Assembly: GCF_009604385.1 (NCBI RefSeq)
Contig: NZ_WEGJ01000002.1
Coordinates: 1-64,000 of the forward strand
Length of the DNA: 64,000 nucleotides
Direction: 5' to 3'
From: Streptomyces smaragdinus
GTDB taxonomy: Bacteria > Actinomycetota > Actinomycetes > Streptomycetales > Streptomycetaceae
The translations under genes were made by a program, and so were the position numbers. A model generated the notes under the pieces. The model saw only the letters and a list, made by a program, of their open reading frames with translations, was not told where the DNA came from and ran no database searches. Positions 27,246 through 35,720 of the stretch are shown here, piece after piece (positions within the stretch are counted from its first letter, which is position 1; each line of letters opens with the position of its first letter).

Positions 27246-27338
27246 GTGAGTACGCGCAAGCTGCAGATCGTCCTGGCCGTGCTGATCGCATTGCACGCCC
27301 TCGGCTGGCTGGTCTGGCTGATCCGCGAAGGGCTGTGA
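27246..27338 (+). CDS. 30-aa single-pass membrane peptide
   Basis: GTG at 27246 with GGGGGAA eight bases upstream. The product has a short basic start (VSTRK) and one membrane helix (LQIVLAVLIALHALGWLVWL) ending IREGL. Codon use is normal. It follows the acyltransferase gene by 42 bp on the same strand, so the two may share an mRNA. Very small membrane proteins often modulate larger membrane complexes; no target is evident. Confidence 0.6.
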   Translation: MSTRKLQIVLAVLIALHALGWLVWLIREGL

Positions 27339-27351
27339 GCGCGGCCTTTCG

Positions 27352-27816
27352 TCAGTGCGCCGCCGCCTCCGGGTGCGCCGCGCGCCAGGCCGCCATCGAC
27401 GTGTCCCACTCGTCGCCGGTCAGCGCGGTGAGCGAGGCGGGGAACAGGCCGTCCTCCTCCTTGGCGATATGGGCGTACAGCTCGTCGAACGCGTCGAGCA
27501 GCCGGTCGGCGTCGGCCGGCCGGGACGGATCCGCGGTCGCCAGCAGATGGGCCAGCTCCCGGTGCTCGCGCACCAGGGCGTCGATGTAGTCGCCGTACTC
27601 GGGGTCGTCGTGCATCGCCGCGAACAGGCCCTGCTCCTCGCCCTGCCAGTGCGCCCGCAGCTCGGCGGCGATCGACGCGACAAGCTCACGGGCGCGTGCG
27701 GTGTCCCCGGCGCGCAGCGCGCGGCCGGCCTCGCCGGCGGCGTTCGTGACGCGCTCGTGCTCGGCGATGAACTCCTTGATCAGAGGGATCTCGCGGCAGC
27801 CGCAGTAGTGGCACAT
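27352..27816 (-). CDS. hemerythrin domain protein
   Basis: 154 aa, ATG at 27816. It begins with a Cys-rich tag (MCHYCGCREIPLIKEF) and then a four-helix hemerythrin-like bundle with His/Glu ligands: EHERV, HWQGEEQGLF, EHRELAHLL and HIAKEEDGLF. It would bind a di-iron centre for O2, NO or redox sensing. The N-terminal CxxCxC could hold a metal or form disulfides. Located tail to tail with the small membrane peptide gene. Confidence 0.88.
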   Translation of the reverse strand: MCHYCGCREIPLIKEFIAEHERVTNAAGEAGRALRAGDTARARELVASIAAELRAHWQGEEQGLFAAMHDDPEYGDYIDALVREHRELAHLLATADPSRPADADRLLDAFDELYAHIAKEEDGLFPASLTALTGDEWDTSMAAWRAAHPEAAAH

Positions 27817-27872
27817 GTGATCAACCTACAACCGCCTGCCCACCGCAACGACGGCCCGCCACGCGGCGTTTC

Positions 27873-28748
27873 TCAGCCCACCGCCAGCAGCAGACTCCCC
27901 GCCACCGCCAGCGACGCCCCCGCCGCCTGCACCGGGCGCAGCCGCTCCCGCAGTACGCCGAACGCCGCCAGCGCCGTGACCACCGGGTACAGCGACGCCA
28001 GCACCGAGGCGACCGTCACCGGCCCCTGCCGGGCGGCCAGCGCGTACACGCCGTTCGCCGCCACATCCGCCAGCCCCACGAAGGCCAGCGCGGGCAGCGC
28101 CGGCCGCAGCGCCCGTATCCCCTCCTCGCCGAGCCCCAGCGCCGGCTCCCCGCCGCGGTGCGCCTGGACCCACAGCACGCCGCCTCCCACCGCCAGATTC
28201 GCCACCCGCTGCACGAACAGCGCGAGATACAGCCCCGACACCGTCGTGGACGCCTCCGCGATCAGCGCGAACACCGCACCGAATCCGACGGCCGCCACCA
28301 GGGTCAGCCCCAGCGTCTCCCGCCCGACGCGTCCGCCACCGCGCTGCGGCCCGCCGGCGAGCACCACACCGCCCACCGCGACGGCGATCCCCGCGTACTG
28401 CCACAGCGCCGGCCGCTCCCCGTACGCGATCAGCCCCACGGCGAACGGCACCACCACGCCCATCGTCGCCAGCGGCGAGACGATGCCCATCGGGCCCGCC
28501 GCCAGCGCCCGGTAGAACGCGAGCATCGCCACCGGGCCGACCACGCCGGCCGCCACCGCGTACCAGAGCAGCCCGCCGGTCTCCCGCCACGCGCCGGAGG
28601 CCAGCACCACGACGCCCAGCGCGAGCACGGCGAGGAACTGCGACACCACGACGACCGTCAGCGCCCGCATGCGCTGGGCGAGGACGCCGCCGCCGAAGTC
28701 GGCCAGACCCCACAGAAGGCTCGCCGAAAGGGCCAGGGCAGTGGTCAT
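27873..28748 (-). CDS. EamA/DMT-family transporter
   Basis: 291 aa, ATG at 28748 with GGAGATC upstream. Ten membrane segments in two EamA repeats (MTTALALSASLLWGLADFG opens repeat 1; a second repeat begins near residue 150). Such proteins export amino acids or metabolites. It is divergent from an XRE-cupin regulator gene, a recurrent actinobacterial pair in which the regulator controls the exporter. Confidence 0.88.
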   Translation of the reverse strand: MTTALALSASLLWGLADFGGGVLAQRMRALTVVVVSQFLAVLALGVVVLASGAWRETGGLLWYAVAAGVVGPVAMLAFYRALAAGPMGIVSPLATMGVVVPFAVGLIAYGERPALWQYAGIAVAVGGVVLAGGPQRGGGRVGRETLGLTLVAAVGFGAVFALIAEASTTVSGLYLALFVQRVANLAVGGGVLWVQAHRGGEPALGLGEEGIRALRPALPALAFVGLADVAANGVYALAARQGPVTVASVLASLYPVVTALAAFGVLRERLRPVQAAGASLAVAGSLLLAVG

Positions 28749-28854
28749 GGCGGGATCTCCTCGCAGTACTGTGTGCGGCACTTTCGTGTGCGTAACACCG
28801 CACCGGAGTCAATTATTCTCGACTCTGTCATCCATCATATTGGACGGCCTTCCT

Positions 28855-29427
28855 GTGACCGATCTCGACGCCCTCACCCAGTCCCTGGCCCGCAACCTCA
28901 GGCGCTGGCGCCAGGAACGCGGGTTCACGCTGGAGCAGCTCGCCGCCCGGGCCGGGGTGAGCCGCGGCATGATCATCCAGATCGAGCAGGCGCGGACGAA
29001 CCCCAGCGTCGGCACCACCGTGAAGCTGGCGGACGCCCTGGGCGTCACGATCACCGCGCTGCTGGACTTCGAGACCGGCCCGCAGGTCCGCCTCGTCCCG
29101 CCGGAGCAGCAGGTGCGCATGTGGTCGACGCCGTCGGGCAGCCGCTCCACGCTGCTCGTCGGCGCCCAGGCGCCCGGGCCGCTGGAGCTGTGGTCGTGGC
29201 GGCTGGAACCGGGCGACGAGAGCGCGTCGGACCCCCATCTGCCCGGCACGTCCGAGCTGCTGCACGTCACCACCGGCACGCTCACCCTCGTCGTGGACGG
29301 GACGGAGTACGAGGTCCCGGCGGGCAGTTCGGCCGCCTTCGAGGGCAGCGTCGCGCACTGCTACCGCAACGACGGACCGGAGCCGGTGGACATGACGCTG
29401 GCCGTCTCCGTGCCACCCGTAGGCTGA
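28855..29427 (+). CDS. XRE-family transcriptional regulator with cupin sensor domain
   Basis: 190 aa from GTG at 28855. Residues 8-65 are an XRE helix-turn-helix (LARNLRRWRQERGFTLEQLA, then GVSRGMIIQIEQARTNPSVG). Residues 100-188 form a cupin (DPHLPGTSELLHVTTGTLTL, then AFEGSVAHCYRND) that senses a small molecule. It probably represses itself and the divergent EamA gene. The 106-bp intergenic region is AT-rich for this genome and holds GAGTC/GACTC arms at 28806-28825 as a candidate operator. Confidence 0.88.
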   Translation: MTDLDALTQSLARNLRRWRQERGFTLEQLAARAGVSRGMIIQIEQARTNPSVGTTVKLADALGVTITALLDFETGPQVRLVPPEQQVRMWSTPSGSRSTLLVGAQAPGPLELWSWRLEPGDESASDPHLPGTSELLHVTTGTLTLVVDGTEYEVPAGSSAAFEGSVAHCYRNDGPEPVDMTLAVSVPPVG

Positions 29428-29431
29428 CCCC

Positions 29432-29986
29432 ATGCGAGCGCCCATCGGAGACTTCGAAGACGTCCGGCCGGCCCCCGACTGCCTGGACCTGCTGGCCGGG
29501 CCGGTGGCGGCGGCCCTGCGCGCCTGGCGGGGCGCCGTGCCCGCCGGGGAGATCCTGTACGTCGACAGCGACCCGGAGATCGCCGACACCGCCGTCTTCT
29601 GCGAGACGTACGGGCAGGACCTGCTGGACAAGTCCGCCAACTGCGTGATCGCCGCCGGCAAACGGGCCGGCGAGACCATGTACGCCGCGTGCATGGCGCT
29701 GTCGACCACGCGCGTCGACGTCAACGGCGCCGTCCGCCGCCATCTGGGCGCGCGGAAGGCGTCGTTCGCGCCGCGTGACGCGGCGGTCGGCGAGACCGGC
29801 ATGGAGTACGGCGGCATCACGCCGATCGGCCTGCCGGAGGGCTGGCCGATCCTGGTCGACGCGGCCGTCGCGGACGCCGGCTATCTCGTGATCGGCAGCG
29901 GCAGCCGCCGGGGCAAGCTGCTGGTCCCCGGCAAGGCGCTGGCGGCCCTGCCGGGCGCGGTGGTGCTGGAGGGGCTCGCCGGCTGA
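29432..29986 (+). CDS. YbaK/EbsC-family aminoacyl-tRNA deacylase-like protein
   Basis: 184 aa, ATG at 29432, four bases after the XRE-cupin stop and so cotranscribed. The YbaK/ProX fold is seen in DTAVFCETYG, SANCVIAAGKRAGE (conserved Lys), and YGGITPIGLPEGWPIL, the GxxxPxG loop that shapes the active site. These enzymes clear mischarged tRNA. Linkage to an amino-acid-exporter-type transporter suggests a shared amino-acid theme (inference). Confidence 0.85.
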   Translation: MRAPIGDFEDVRPAPDCLDLLAGPVAAALRAWRGAVPAGEILYVDSDPEIADTAVFCETYGQDLLDKSANCVIAAGKRAGETMYAACMALSTTRVDVNGAVRRHLGARKASFAPRDAAVGETGMEYGGITPIGLPEGWPILVDAAVADAGYLVIGSGSRRGKLLVPGKALAALPGAVVLEGLAG

Positions 29987-29998
29987 CCTCCTGCCCGG

Positions 29999-30442
29999 TC
30001 AGGCTCTGCCGGGGAGCGCCTGGCACAGCCGGTCGAGCAGGTGCGGGACCCGCGCGAGCGCGGCCTGTTCGTCCGGGGTGAGGGCCCCCGTGATCGCGGC
30101 GTCGATCGCGGTACGGCGGGCCTGCTCCTCCGTGTCGATCAGCTCGCGGCCCGCCTCGGTGATCCCCACCAGGAATCCACGGCCGTCCGACGGGTTCCTG
30201 GTACGGCCCACGAGGCCGAGCTCCTCCATCTCGCCGATCACCCGGCTGATGTTCTGGTGCGACGTCCCCCGTGCCGCGGCGAGCGCCGCCATGGTCTGCG
30301 GGCCGTCCTCGCGCAGCGCGCGCAGCGTCTCGGCCCGCAGCGGCGGCACCTCGTCGACGCAGGCGCGCACCGCGCGTACGAACGAACTGACCGAGGCGCG
30401 CAGCTCCTCGGCGACGTCATGGCCCGGCGTGCGCGTATGCAT
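29999..30442 (-). CDS. MarR-family transcriptional regulator
   Basis: 147 aa, ATG at 30442. Winged helix-turn-helix: ETLRALREDGPQTMAALAAA, GTSHQNISRVIGEMEELGLV as the recognition region, and the wing NPSDGRGFLVGIT. It is divergent from a metallo-hydrolase gene, and the region between holds a perfect palindrome overlapping the probable -10, so it most likely represses both genes and is relieved by a ligand of the hydrolase pathway. Confidence 0.9.
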   Translation of the reverse strand: MHTRTPGHDVAEELRASVSSFVRAVRACVDEVPPLRAETLRALREDGPQTMAALAAARGTSHQNISRVIGEMEELGLVGRTRNPSDGRGFLVGITEAGRELIDTEEQARRTAIDAAITGALTPDEQAALARVPHLLDRLCQALPGRA

Positions 30443-30473
30443 GGCCGTCAGTGTAGGTGAGCTCCCACATCTG

Positions 30474-30488
30474 TACAACAGTGTTGTA
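30474..30488. promoter_or_regulatory. probable MarR operator overlapping the hydrolase promoter
   Basis: TACAAC-AGT-GTTGTA, perfect 6-bp arms with a 3-base centre. TATAACT directly downstream is a good -10 for the rightward gene, so a bound repressor would block RNA polymerase. Confidence 0.65.
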
Positions 30489-30521
30489 TAACTGGGACCA
30501 CGTGCCCACGTAAGGAGAGCC

Positions 30522-31187
30522 ATGCACCTCACCCACCACGGCCACGCCTGTGTCGGCATCGACGGACCGGGCGGCCGCCTCGTGATCGATCCCGGCGCCT
30601 TCACGCCCGGCCTCGAGGGCCTGCTGGAGCGCGCCGACGCGGTCCTGATCACGCACGAGCACTTCGACCACGTCGACGTCGCGGCCGTGTCCGCGGCCGT
30701 CTCGGAGCGGCCGGAACTCGCGGTGTACGCGCCGGAGGGGGTGATCGGGTCGCTGGGCCCGGTGGAGCGGGGCGGCGCGTTGGCCGGCGGCGAGCGGATC
30801 GAGGTCGCCGGATTCGCCGTGGACGTCGTCGGCGGCGACCACGCGCCGATCCACCCCGAGATCGCCGTGCCCGCCAATCTCGGCTATCTGGTCACCGGCC
30901 CCGGCGGTTCGGTGTTCCACCCCGGCGACTCCTACGCGACGCCGCCCGGGCACCCCGGGACGCTGCTGGTGCCGGTGAGCGGGCCGTGGGTGTCGTGGGG
31001 GCGGGCGATCGACTGGATCCGTGACATCGCGCCGCGTGAGAGCGTGCTGATCCACGAGGCGATGCTGAGCGGGACCGGGCTGCGTTCGGCGGGCATGTTC
31101 CTCGGCGCCGACGGGCCGGCGCACACCCCGCTGCTGCACCTCGGGCCGGAGCAGGCGCTGGACCTGGCGACCGGCGGCGTCGGGTGA
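30522..31187 (+). CDS. metallo-beta-lactamase-fold hydrolase (UlaG-like)
   Basis: 221 aa, ATG at 30522 with AAGGAGAG. MBL fold: HHGHACVGIDGPGGRLVIDP at the start, the metal motif THEHFDHVD near residue 45, GGDHAPIHPE, HPGDSYATPP and a late His in VLIHEAMLSG. UlaG-like members hydrolyse lactones or phosphoester-type bonds with two metal ions. The substrate may be the effector of the divergent MarR regulator. Confidence 0.88.
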   Translation: MHLTHHGHACVGIDGPGGRLVIDPGAFTPGLEGLLERADAVLITHEHFDHVDVAAVSAAVSERPELAVYAPEGVIGSLGPVERGGALAGGERIEVAGFAVDVVGGDHAPIHPEIAVPANLGYLVTGPGGSVFHPGDSYATPPGHPGTLLVPVSGPWVSWGRAIDWIRDIAPRESVLIHEAMLSGTGLRSAGMFLGADGPAHTPLLHLGPEQALDLATGGVG

Positions 31188-31405
31188 GTCCCGCCGGGAT
31201 CGATCAATATTCCGGGACGACTGCAACCTTCCGTCCCCCTCGGTAGTCACATAGGCGTGGCCTTCGCGACATCTCGAGCAACGGCCGGGACATCTGTGTA
31301 TTGACGTGTTCGCGCCGATTTATTACGAAGCATGCGAAACGCTGATGTTTCGGTTAACGTTCGGCGAATTGGAGTCAACAGGCAGGTTGCAGAAGGGCGT
31401 TGCTC
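31188..31405 (+). promoter_or_regulatory. AT-rich leader with candidate promoter of the glycerophosphotransferase gene
   Basis: About 218 bp with visibly lower GC than its surroundings (GATTTATTACGAAGCATGCG). Best promoter match: TTGACG at 31301-31306, 17-bp spacer, TACGAA at 31324-31329, leaving a leader of about 75 bases before the start codon. Low GC and lack of coding suggest a regulated surface-polymer promoter. Confidence 0.5.
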
Positions 31406-34168
31406 ATGACGCAGTCCCTCGCCGATCTCGCATCGGCAAGTGTGCGGAGGATTCTGCGGTATTTCCCCGAGAGTTCGCCGGCCGAGCGCGAGGAGTCGTG
31501 CGCCGCGGCGCGGGAGCTGCTCGGCGCCCACGGAGAGAAGGCCCTCACCCGTCTCCCCCCGATCGAGCGCGTCATGTGGCATCTCGCCGCCGAGGGGCGC
31601 GCCGAGGACCTCGACGCGGTGGTCCGGTACCAGCGCAGGGACCCGAAGGCCTTTCTGGTGGCAGGCACCCTGCACCCCCGGCTGGTGCTGCCGGGGCTGC
31701 GGGAGCTGGCGCTGCCCGAGCACATCACGGCGCTCACGCCCCGGGATCTGCCGGTGACGGCGCAGCTCACCTCGGTCGCCTGGCGCGGCGGCGACCTGGT
31801 GTGGGGCGGCTACGCGTTCGTCGCGAACCTGCCGCGCGCGTCGGGCCGGGTGACGGGCCGGTTCGCGGTGCTGAGGAACGCCGAGAACGGCCGCTACATA
31901 CGGCTGCGGCTGCACCGTACGCACAGCGAGCACGCCACCGCCGCCTCCAAACAGGCCCTGCACTCCTACGACCGCACGGGCTTCGAGATCGTCGTACCCG
32001 CCCGCCGGCTGCGCGAGCTCGCCGCGCGGGGTGCCGGCCGGTGGTTCCTGTACGTCGGGATCCCGGGACCGGGCGGCATCTATCGCGCGCGGGTGCGTCC
32101 GAGCGACGCGGGCGCGGCCGCGCACAACCAGGTGCGTCATCTGGCGGACGGCTCACGCCTCGTGGTCGGCTTCGCCGAGAAGTCCGTGAGCGTCACGGTG
32201 CGGCGGCCGGCCGCGGAGGTCGAGTCCTTCACCGTCACGGACGGCGAGCTGCGGCTGGTCACCCGGGTACCCGGCGGCGTCGAGGCCCCCACCGCGGTGA
32301 GCGTCGTCGAGGGTGAGACCAGGGTCGAGGGCCCGCTCACCCCCCTGACCGGCTCCCTCGACAGGTTCGAGGCGGTCTTCGACGTCGGCCGGCTGACCGC
32401 GGACGACCCGTCGGGAGCGAAGACCCGGGAGTTCGCGGTGACCCTGAAGGGGGCCGACGGCAAGGGCCACCCGGCCGTGGTCGCCGAGGGTTTCACGACC
32501 GGCAGGCACCCGTTCGCTCCCGGCCGCGAGCTGGCCGTCCACCGCGACGGTCCCGGACACCTCCAGCTGATGACGCGCCCGATCCGGCCCGTGGTCGACA
32601 CCATGACCGTCACCGAGGCCGGGGAGCTGGTGCTCGAGGGCACGTATCCCGGTGCGGAGACGGCCGGGAAGAAGGTGATCCTCCGCCACGGGATCCGCTT
32701 CGAGGAGAAGGAGCCCCCGGTCGAGTTCGCCGGCGGGCGTTTCACGATCCGGATCGCGCCCGAGGCCGTCCCGCAGCCCGACGGTTCCGAACTCCCCCTG
32801 TGCTCCGGCCGCTGGTATCTGTTCCTCCGCGACGCCGGCGCCTGGGACAAGTCGGGGGACGTCCCGGTGACCATACGCCCGGAGCAGGTCCACGAACTGC
32901 CCCTGGACTTCCGCGGCCCACGGCGCGGCTTCACCGTGGACCGCCGCTTCTTCGACCGCCTCTTCATCGGACCCGAACGCTTCCTCGCCCCCGACGAACA
33001 CGGCGCCTACCGGCAGCGCAGACTGCGCGAGGAGTACTTCCCGGAGCAGCAGAAGCTCCCCCTGCGCGACGCGGTCCTCTATCTGAGCCTCAGCGGCAAG
33101 CAGTTCTCCGATTCGCCGCGGGCGGTGTACGAGGAGCTGGTCCGCCGGGGGACCGACGTCGAGCACATCTGGACCCAGGACGGCGGCCTGCCCGAAATGC
33201 CTGCCGAGGCACGGGTGGTGGGCATCGGCAGCCGCGCGTGGTACGAGGCCCTCGCACGCAGCCGCTACGTCGTCGTCAACACGGCCGTGGGGGACTGGTT
33301 CGTCACCCGCCCCGGGCAGAAGGTCGTGCAGACCTGGCACGGCACACCGCTGAAGAAGATCGGCAAGGACCTCCTCGGGAGCCCCCAGTCCAATCCCGCC
33401 TACATCGCGAGCCTGCCGCACAGCTACCGGCAGTTCGACTTCGTCGTCTCACCGAACCCGCACACCACCGAGATCATGCGCCGGGCGTACTGCGTCGAGG
33501 GCGAACTCCTCGAGGCCGGCTATCCGCGCAACGACGTCTTCCACGCCGCCGACCGTTACGAGCGCGCCTCGCGGGTCAGACGGCGGCTGGGGCTGCCCGG
33601 CGGCAAGAAGGTGGTGCTGTACGCCCCCACCTGGCGCGAGGACCAGCGGCACGCGAGCAGGCTCTACAAGCTCGACCTGCGGATCGACCTGGCGGCGGCC
33701 CAGGCCGAACTCGGCGACGACCACGTCCTGCTCTTCCGCAAACACCCCAAGGTCCACGACAACATACCCGGCGCGGGCCAGGGCTTCGTCTGGGACGTCA
33801 CCCGTTACCCCGACATCGCCGACCTCTACCTCATCGCCGACGTCCTGATCACCGACTACTCGTCCACGTTCTTCGACTTCGCCCACTCCGGGAAGCCGAT
33901 CCTCTTCTTCACCTACGACCTGGAGCACTACCGCGACACCCTGCGCGGCCTGTACTTCGACCTCACCGCCCGGGCCCCCGGCCCCCTCGTCGAAACCTCC
34001 GAGGACCTGGTCAAGGCCCTGCGCGACATCGACACCGTGGAGGCCGAATACCTGGGGAAGTACGTCCGGTTCGTGAAGGAGTTCTGCGTCCCCGGGGACG
34101 GCCTGGCCACGGCCCGGGTCATCGACCGCATGTTCGCCGGCGGACCCCACGCCACCGCGCGGGGCTGA
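31406..34168 (+). CDS. CDP-glycerol:poly(glycerophosphate) glycerophosphotransferase family protein
   Basis: 920 aa from ATG at 31406 with AAGGG upstream; a TTG two codons earlier is possible. Residues about 520-920 form the TagB/TagF-type transferase: VVNTAVGDWFVTRPGQ, QTWHGTPLKKIGKD (catalytic His), YPRNDVFH, YAPTWRED, FRKHPKVHDN and LITDYSSTFFDFAHSGKPI. Such enzymes polymerise or prime glycerol-phosphate wall teichoic acid on the inner membrane face. Residues 1-500 lack the family-2 glycosyltransferase found in many Streptomyces fusions and look like beta-rich repeat domains instead. No other teichoic-acid genes adjoin it. Confidence 0.88.
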   Translation: MTQSLADLASASVRRILRYFPESSPAEREESCAAARELLGAHGEKALTRLPPIERVMWHLAAEGRAEDLDAVVRYQRRDPKAFLVAGTLHPRLVLPGLRELALPEHITALTPRDLPVTAQLTSVAWRGGDLVWGGYAFVANLPRASGRVTGRFAVLRNAENGRYIRLRLHRTHSEHATAASKQALHSYDRTGFEIVVPARRLRELAARGAGRWFLYVGIPGPGGIYRARVRPSDAGAAAHNQVRHLADGSRLVVGFAEKSVSVTVRRPAAEVESFTVTDGELRLVTRVPGGVEAPTAVSVVEGETRVEGPLTPLTGSLDRFEAVFDVGRLTADDPSGAKTREFAVTLKGADGKGHPAVVAEGFTTGRHPFAPGRELAVHRDGPGHLQLMTRPIRPVVDTMTVTEAGELVLEGTYPGAETAGKKVILRHGIRFEEKEPPVEFAGGRFTIRIAPEAVPQPDGSELPLCSGRWYLFLRDAGAWDKSGDVPVTIRPEQVHELPLDFRGPRRGFTVDRRFFDRLFIGPERFLAPDEHGAYRQRRLREEYFPEQQKLPLRDAVLYLSLSGKQFSDSPRAVYEELVRRGTDVEHIWTQDGGLPEMPAEARVVGIGSRAWYEALARSRYVVVNTAVGDWFVTRPGQKVVQTWHGTPLKKIGKDLLGSPQSNPAYIASLPHSYRQFDFVVSPNPHTTEIMRRAYCVEGELLEAGYPRNDVFHAADRYERASRVRRRLGLPGGKKVVLYAPTWREDQRHASRLYKLDLRIDLAAAQAELGDDHVLLFRKHPKVHDNIPGAGQGFVWDVTRYPDIADLYLIADVLITDYSSTFFDFAHSGKPILFFTYDLEHYRDTLRGLYFDLTARAPGPLVETSEDLVKALRDIDTVEAEYLGKYVRFVKEFCVPGDGLATARVIDRMFAGGPHATARG

Positions 34169-34175
34169 AGGGGCC

Positions 34176-34649
34176 CTACGACCGCTGCGACAGATCCAGT
34201 GACAGCGCCACGGGGTGCTCGTGGAACCCTAGGGCGCGGTAGAGGCCTTCCGCCTCCTTCGTGGCGTGCAGGTCGACGCGGGTGACCCCCTGCCCGGCGA
34301 ACCAGTCGAGCAGGGCCGCCGTCGTCGCGCGGGCGTAGCCGCGGCGGCGGTAGCGCGGGTCGGTGCACACGCTGAACACGAACCCGAAGCGCCCCGTCGG
34401 ATGCCCCGGCGCCGGCAGCCGCTGCTCGATCCGCCCCACGGCGCACGCGGCCAGATGCGGCCCGTCCCCGTCCACGACGAACGCCGCGAGCGCGGGGTCG
34501 GGCGCCGCCAGCTGCTCGGCGGCGACTGCCCGCGCCCCGTCCTCCCACGGTCCCGGCCGGTCCCGCCCGCTCATCGCGGCGAACATCAGCCGCCGCAGCC
34601 GTACCAACTCCGCGGCGTCGGCCGCACCCGCCGGTCGTATCCCGATCAT
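34176..34649 (-). CDS. GNAT-family N-acetyltransferase
   Basis: 157 aa, ATG at 34649. GNAT fold with acetyl-CoA motif VCTDPRYRRRGYARATTAAL (the RRxGY/A loop) near residue 95 and the C-terminal ATKEAEGLYRALGFHEHP. Acceptor unknown. Convergent with the glycerophosphotransferase gene, with seven bases between the stops. Confidence 0.88.
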   Translation of the reverse strand: MIGIRPAGAADAAELVRLRRLMFAAMSGRDRPGPWEDGARAVAAEQLAAPDPALAAFVVDGDGPHLAACAVGRIEQRLPAPGHPTGRFGFVFSVCTDPRYRRRGYARATTAALLDWFAGQGVTRVDLHATKEAEGLYRALGFHEHPVALSLDLSQRS

Positions 34650-34680
34650 GGGGTCACGGTAGCCGACGGGTGCTCCGGCC

Positions 34681-35568
34681 TCAGCCCGCCGGCTCGTCGA
34701 AGCAGCCGAAGTAGGCCGCCGCCATGTCCTCGTCCCCGTGCCCCAGTTCGGCGGCCCGCCGCAGCAGGGCCCCGCTCGCGGCGGCGACCCGGAGCCGGAC
34801 GCCGTGCTGCTCGCCCGCGTCGACGATCAGGCCGGCGTCCTTCGCGGCCGTGGTGACCGCGAACTGGGCCGGGGAGAGCCTGTCCTCCAGGACCATGGCG
34901 GACTTGGCGCGCAGATAGCCCATGTCCAGCGGCCCGCCCCCGATGGCGTCGAAGAAGCCCTGCGGGTCCACCCCGAGGGCCTTGGCCAGGGCCAGCACCT
35001 CGCCGGTCGCGGCGGTGGCCGCGAGGACCCAGCTGTTGGCGACGAGCTTCAGCCGCGTCGCCCCCGCCGCGGCGCCGTCCTCGCCGGTCCACACGGTCTG
35101 CCGTCCGACGGCCTCCAGCACCGGCGCCAGCCGCTCCCGGTGCTCCGCCGGCCCGGCGGCCAGCACCAGCAACTGCCCGGCCTCGGCGGGCTCGCGCGTC
35201 CCGAGCACGGGGGCGTCGTAGAACACGAGCCCCCGCTCCCCGGCGAACGAGGCGAGAGCGGCGACGTCGTCGAGGCCGGCGGTGGTCGACTGCATCCACA
35301 CCGCCCCCTCGGACAGCGCCTGGGCGGCCTCGCGCATCACGTCGAGGACGGCGGGCCCGTCGTACAGCATGGTCAGCACCACATCGGCGCCGCGCACGGC
35401 ATCCGGGGGATCGGCGGCCACATACGCGCCGGCCCCGGCCAGCGGCTCGGCCTTGGCCCGGGTACGGTTCCACACCCTGACGGCGTGCCCCGCAGCGGCG
35501 AGGTTGCGGGCCATCGCGGCACCCATGATCCCGGTGCCCAGAACACTGACGGTGATCTTGTCGGTCAT
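34681..35568 (-). CDS. NAD(P)-dependent 3-hydroxyisobutyrate dehydrogenase-family reductase
   Basis: 295 aa, ATG at 35568. The Rossmann motif is VLGTGIMGAAMARNLAAAGH at residues 9-28. The beta-hydroxyacid dehydrogenase pattern follows: DAPVLGTREPAEAGQL and the catalytic-Lys region ATRLKLVANSW. Reduces or oxidises beta-hydroxy acids or imines; exact substrate unknown. Single gene. Confidence 0.88.
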   Translation of the reverse strand: MTDKITVSVLGTGIMGAAMARNLAAAGHAVRVWNRTRAKAEPLAGAGAYVAADPPDAVRGADVVLTMLYDGPAVLDVMREAAQALSEGAVWMQSTTAGLDDVAALASFAGERGLVFYDAPVLGTREPAEAGQLLVLAAGPAEHRERLAPVLEAVGRQTVWTGEDGAAAGATRLKLVANSWVLAATAATGEVLALAKALGVDPQGFFDAIGGGPLDMGYLRAKSAMVLEDRLSPAQFAVTTAAKDAGLIVDAGEQHGVRLRVAAASGALLRRAAELGHGDEDMAAAYFGCFDEPAG

Positions 35569-35720
35569 ACCCCCATCCTCACCCCGAGGCGGCCTCCGTG
35601 GGATCAGGAACGAAGAGGAATCCCCGCCGTTTCACCCGGATTCGCCGCGCGATGTCACACCCGGCGCCCGACCGACCTGCCTGTCCGGCCGGGGGTCCGG
35701 GGGCCATTCCCCGGGAACAT

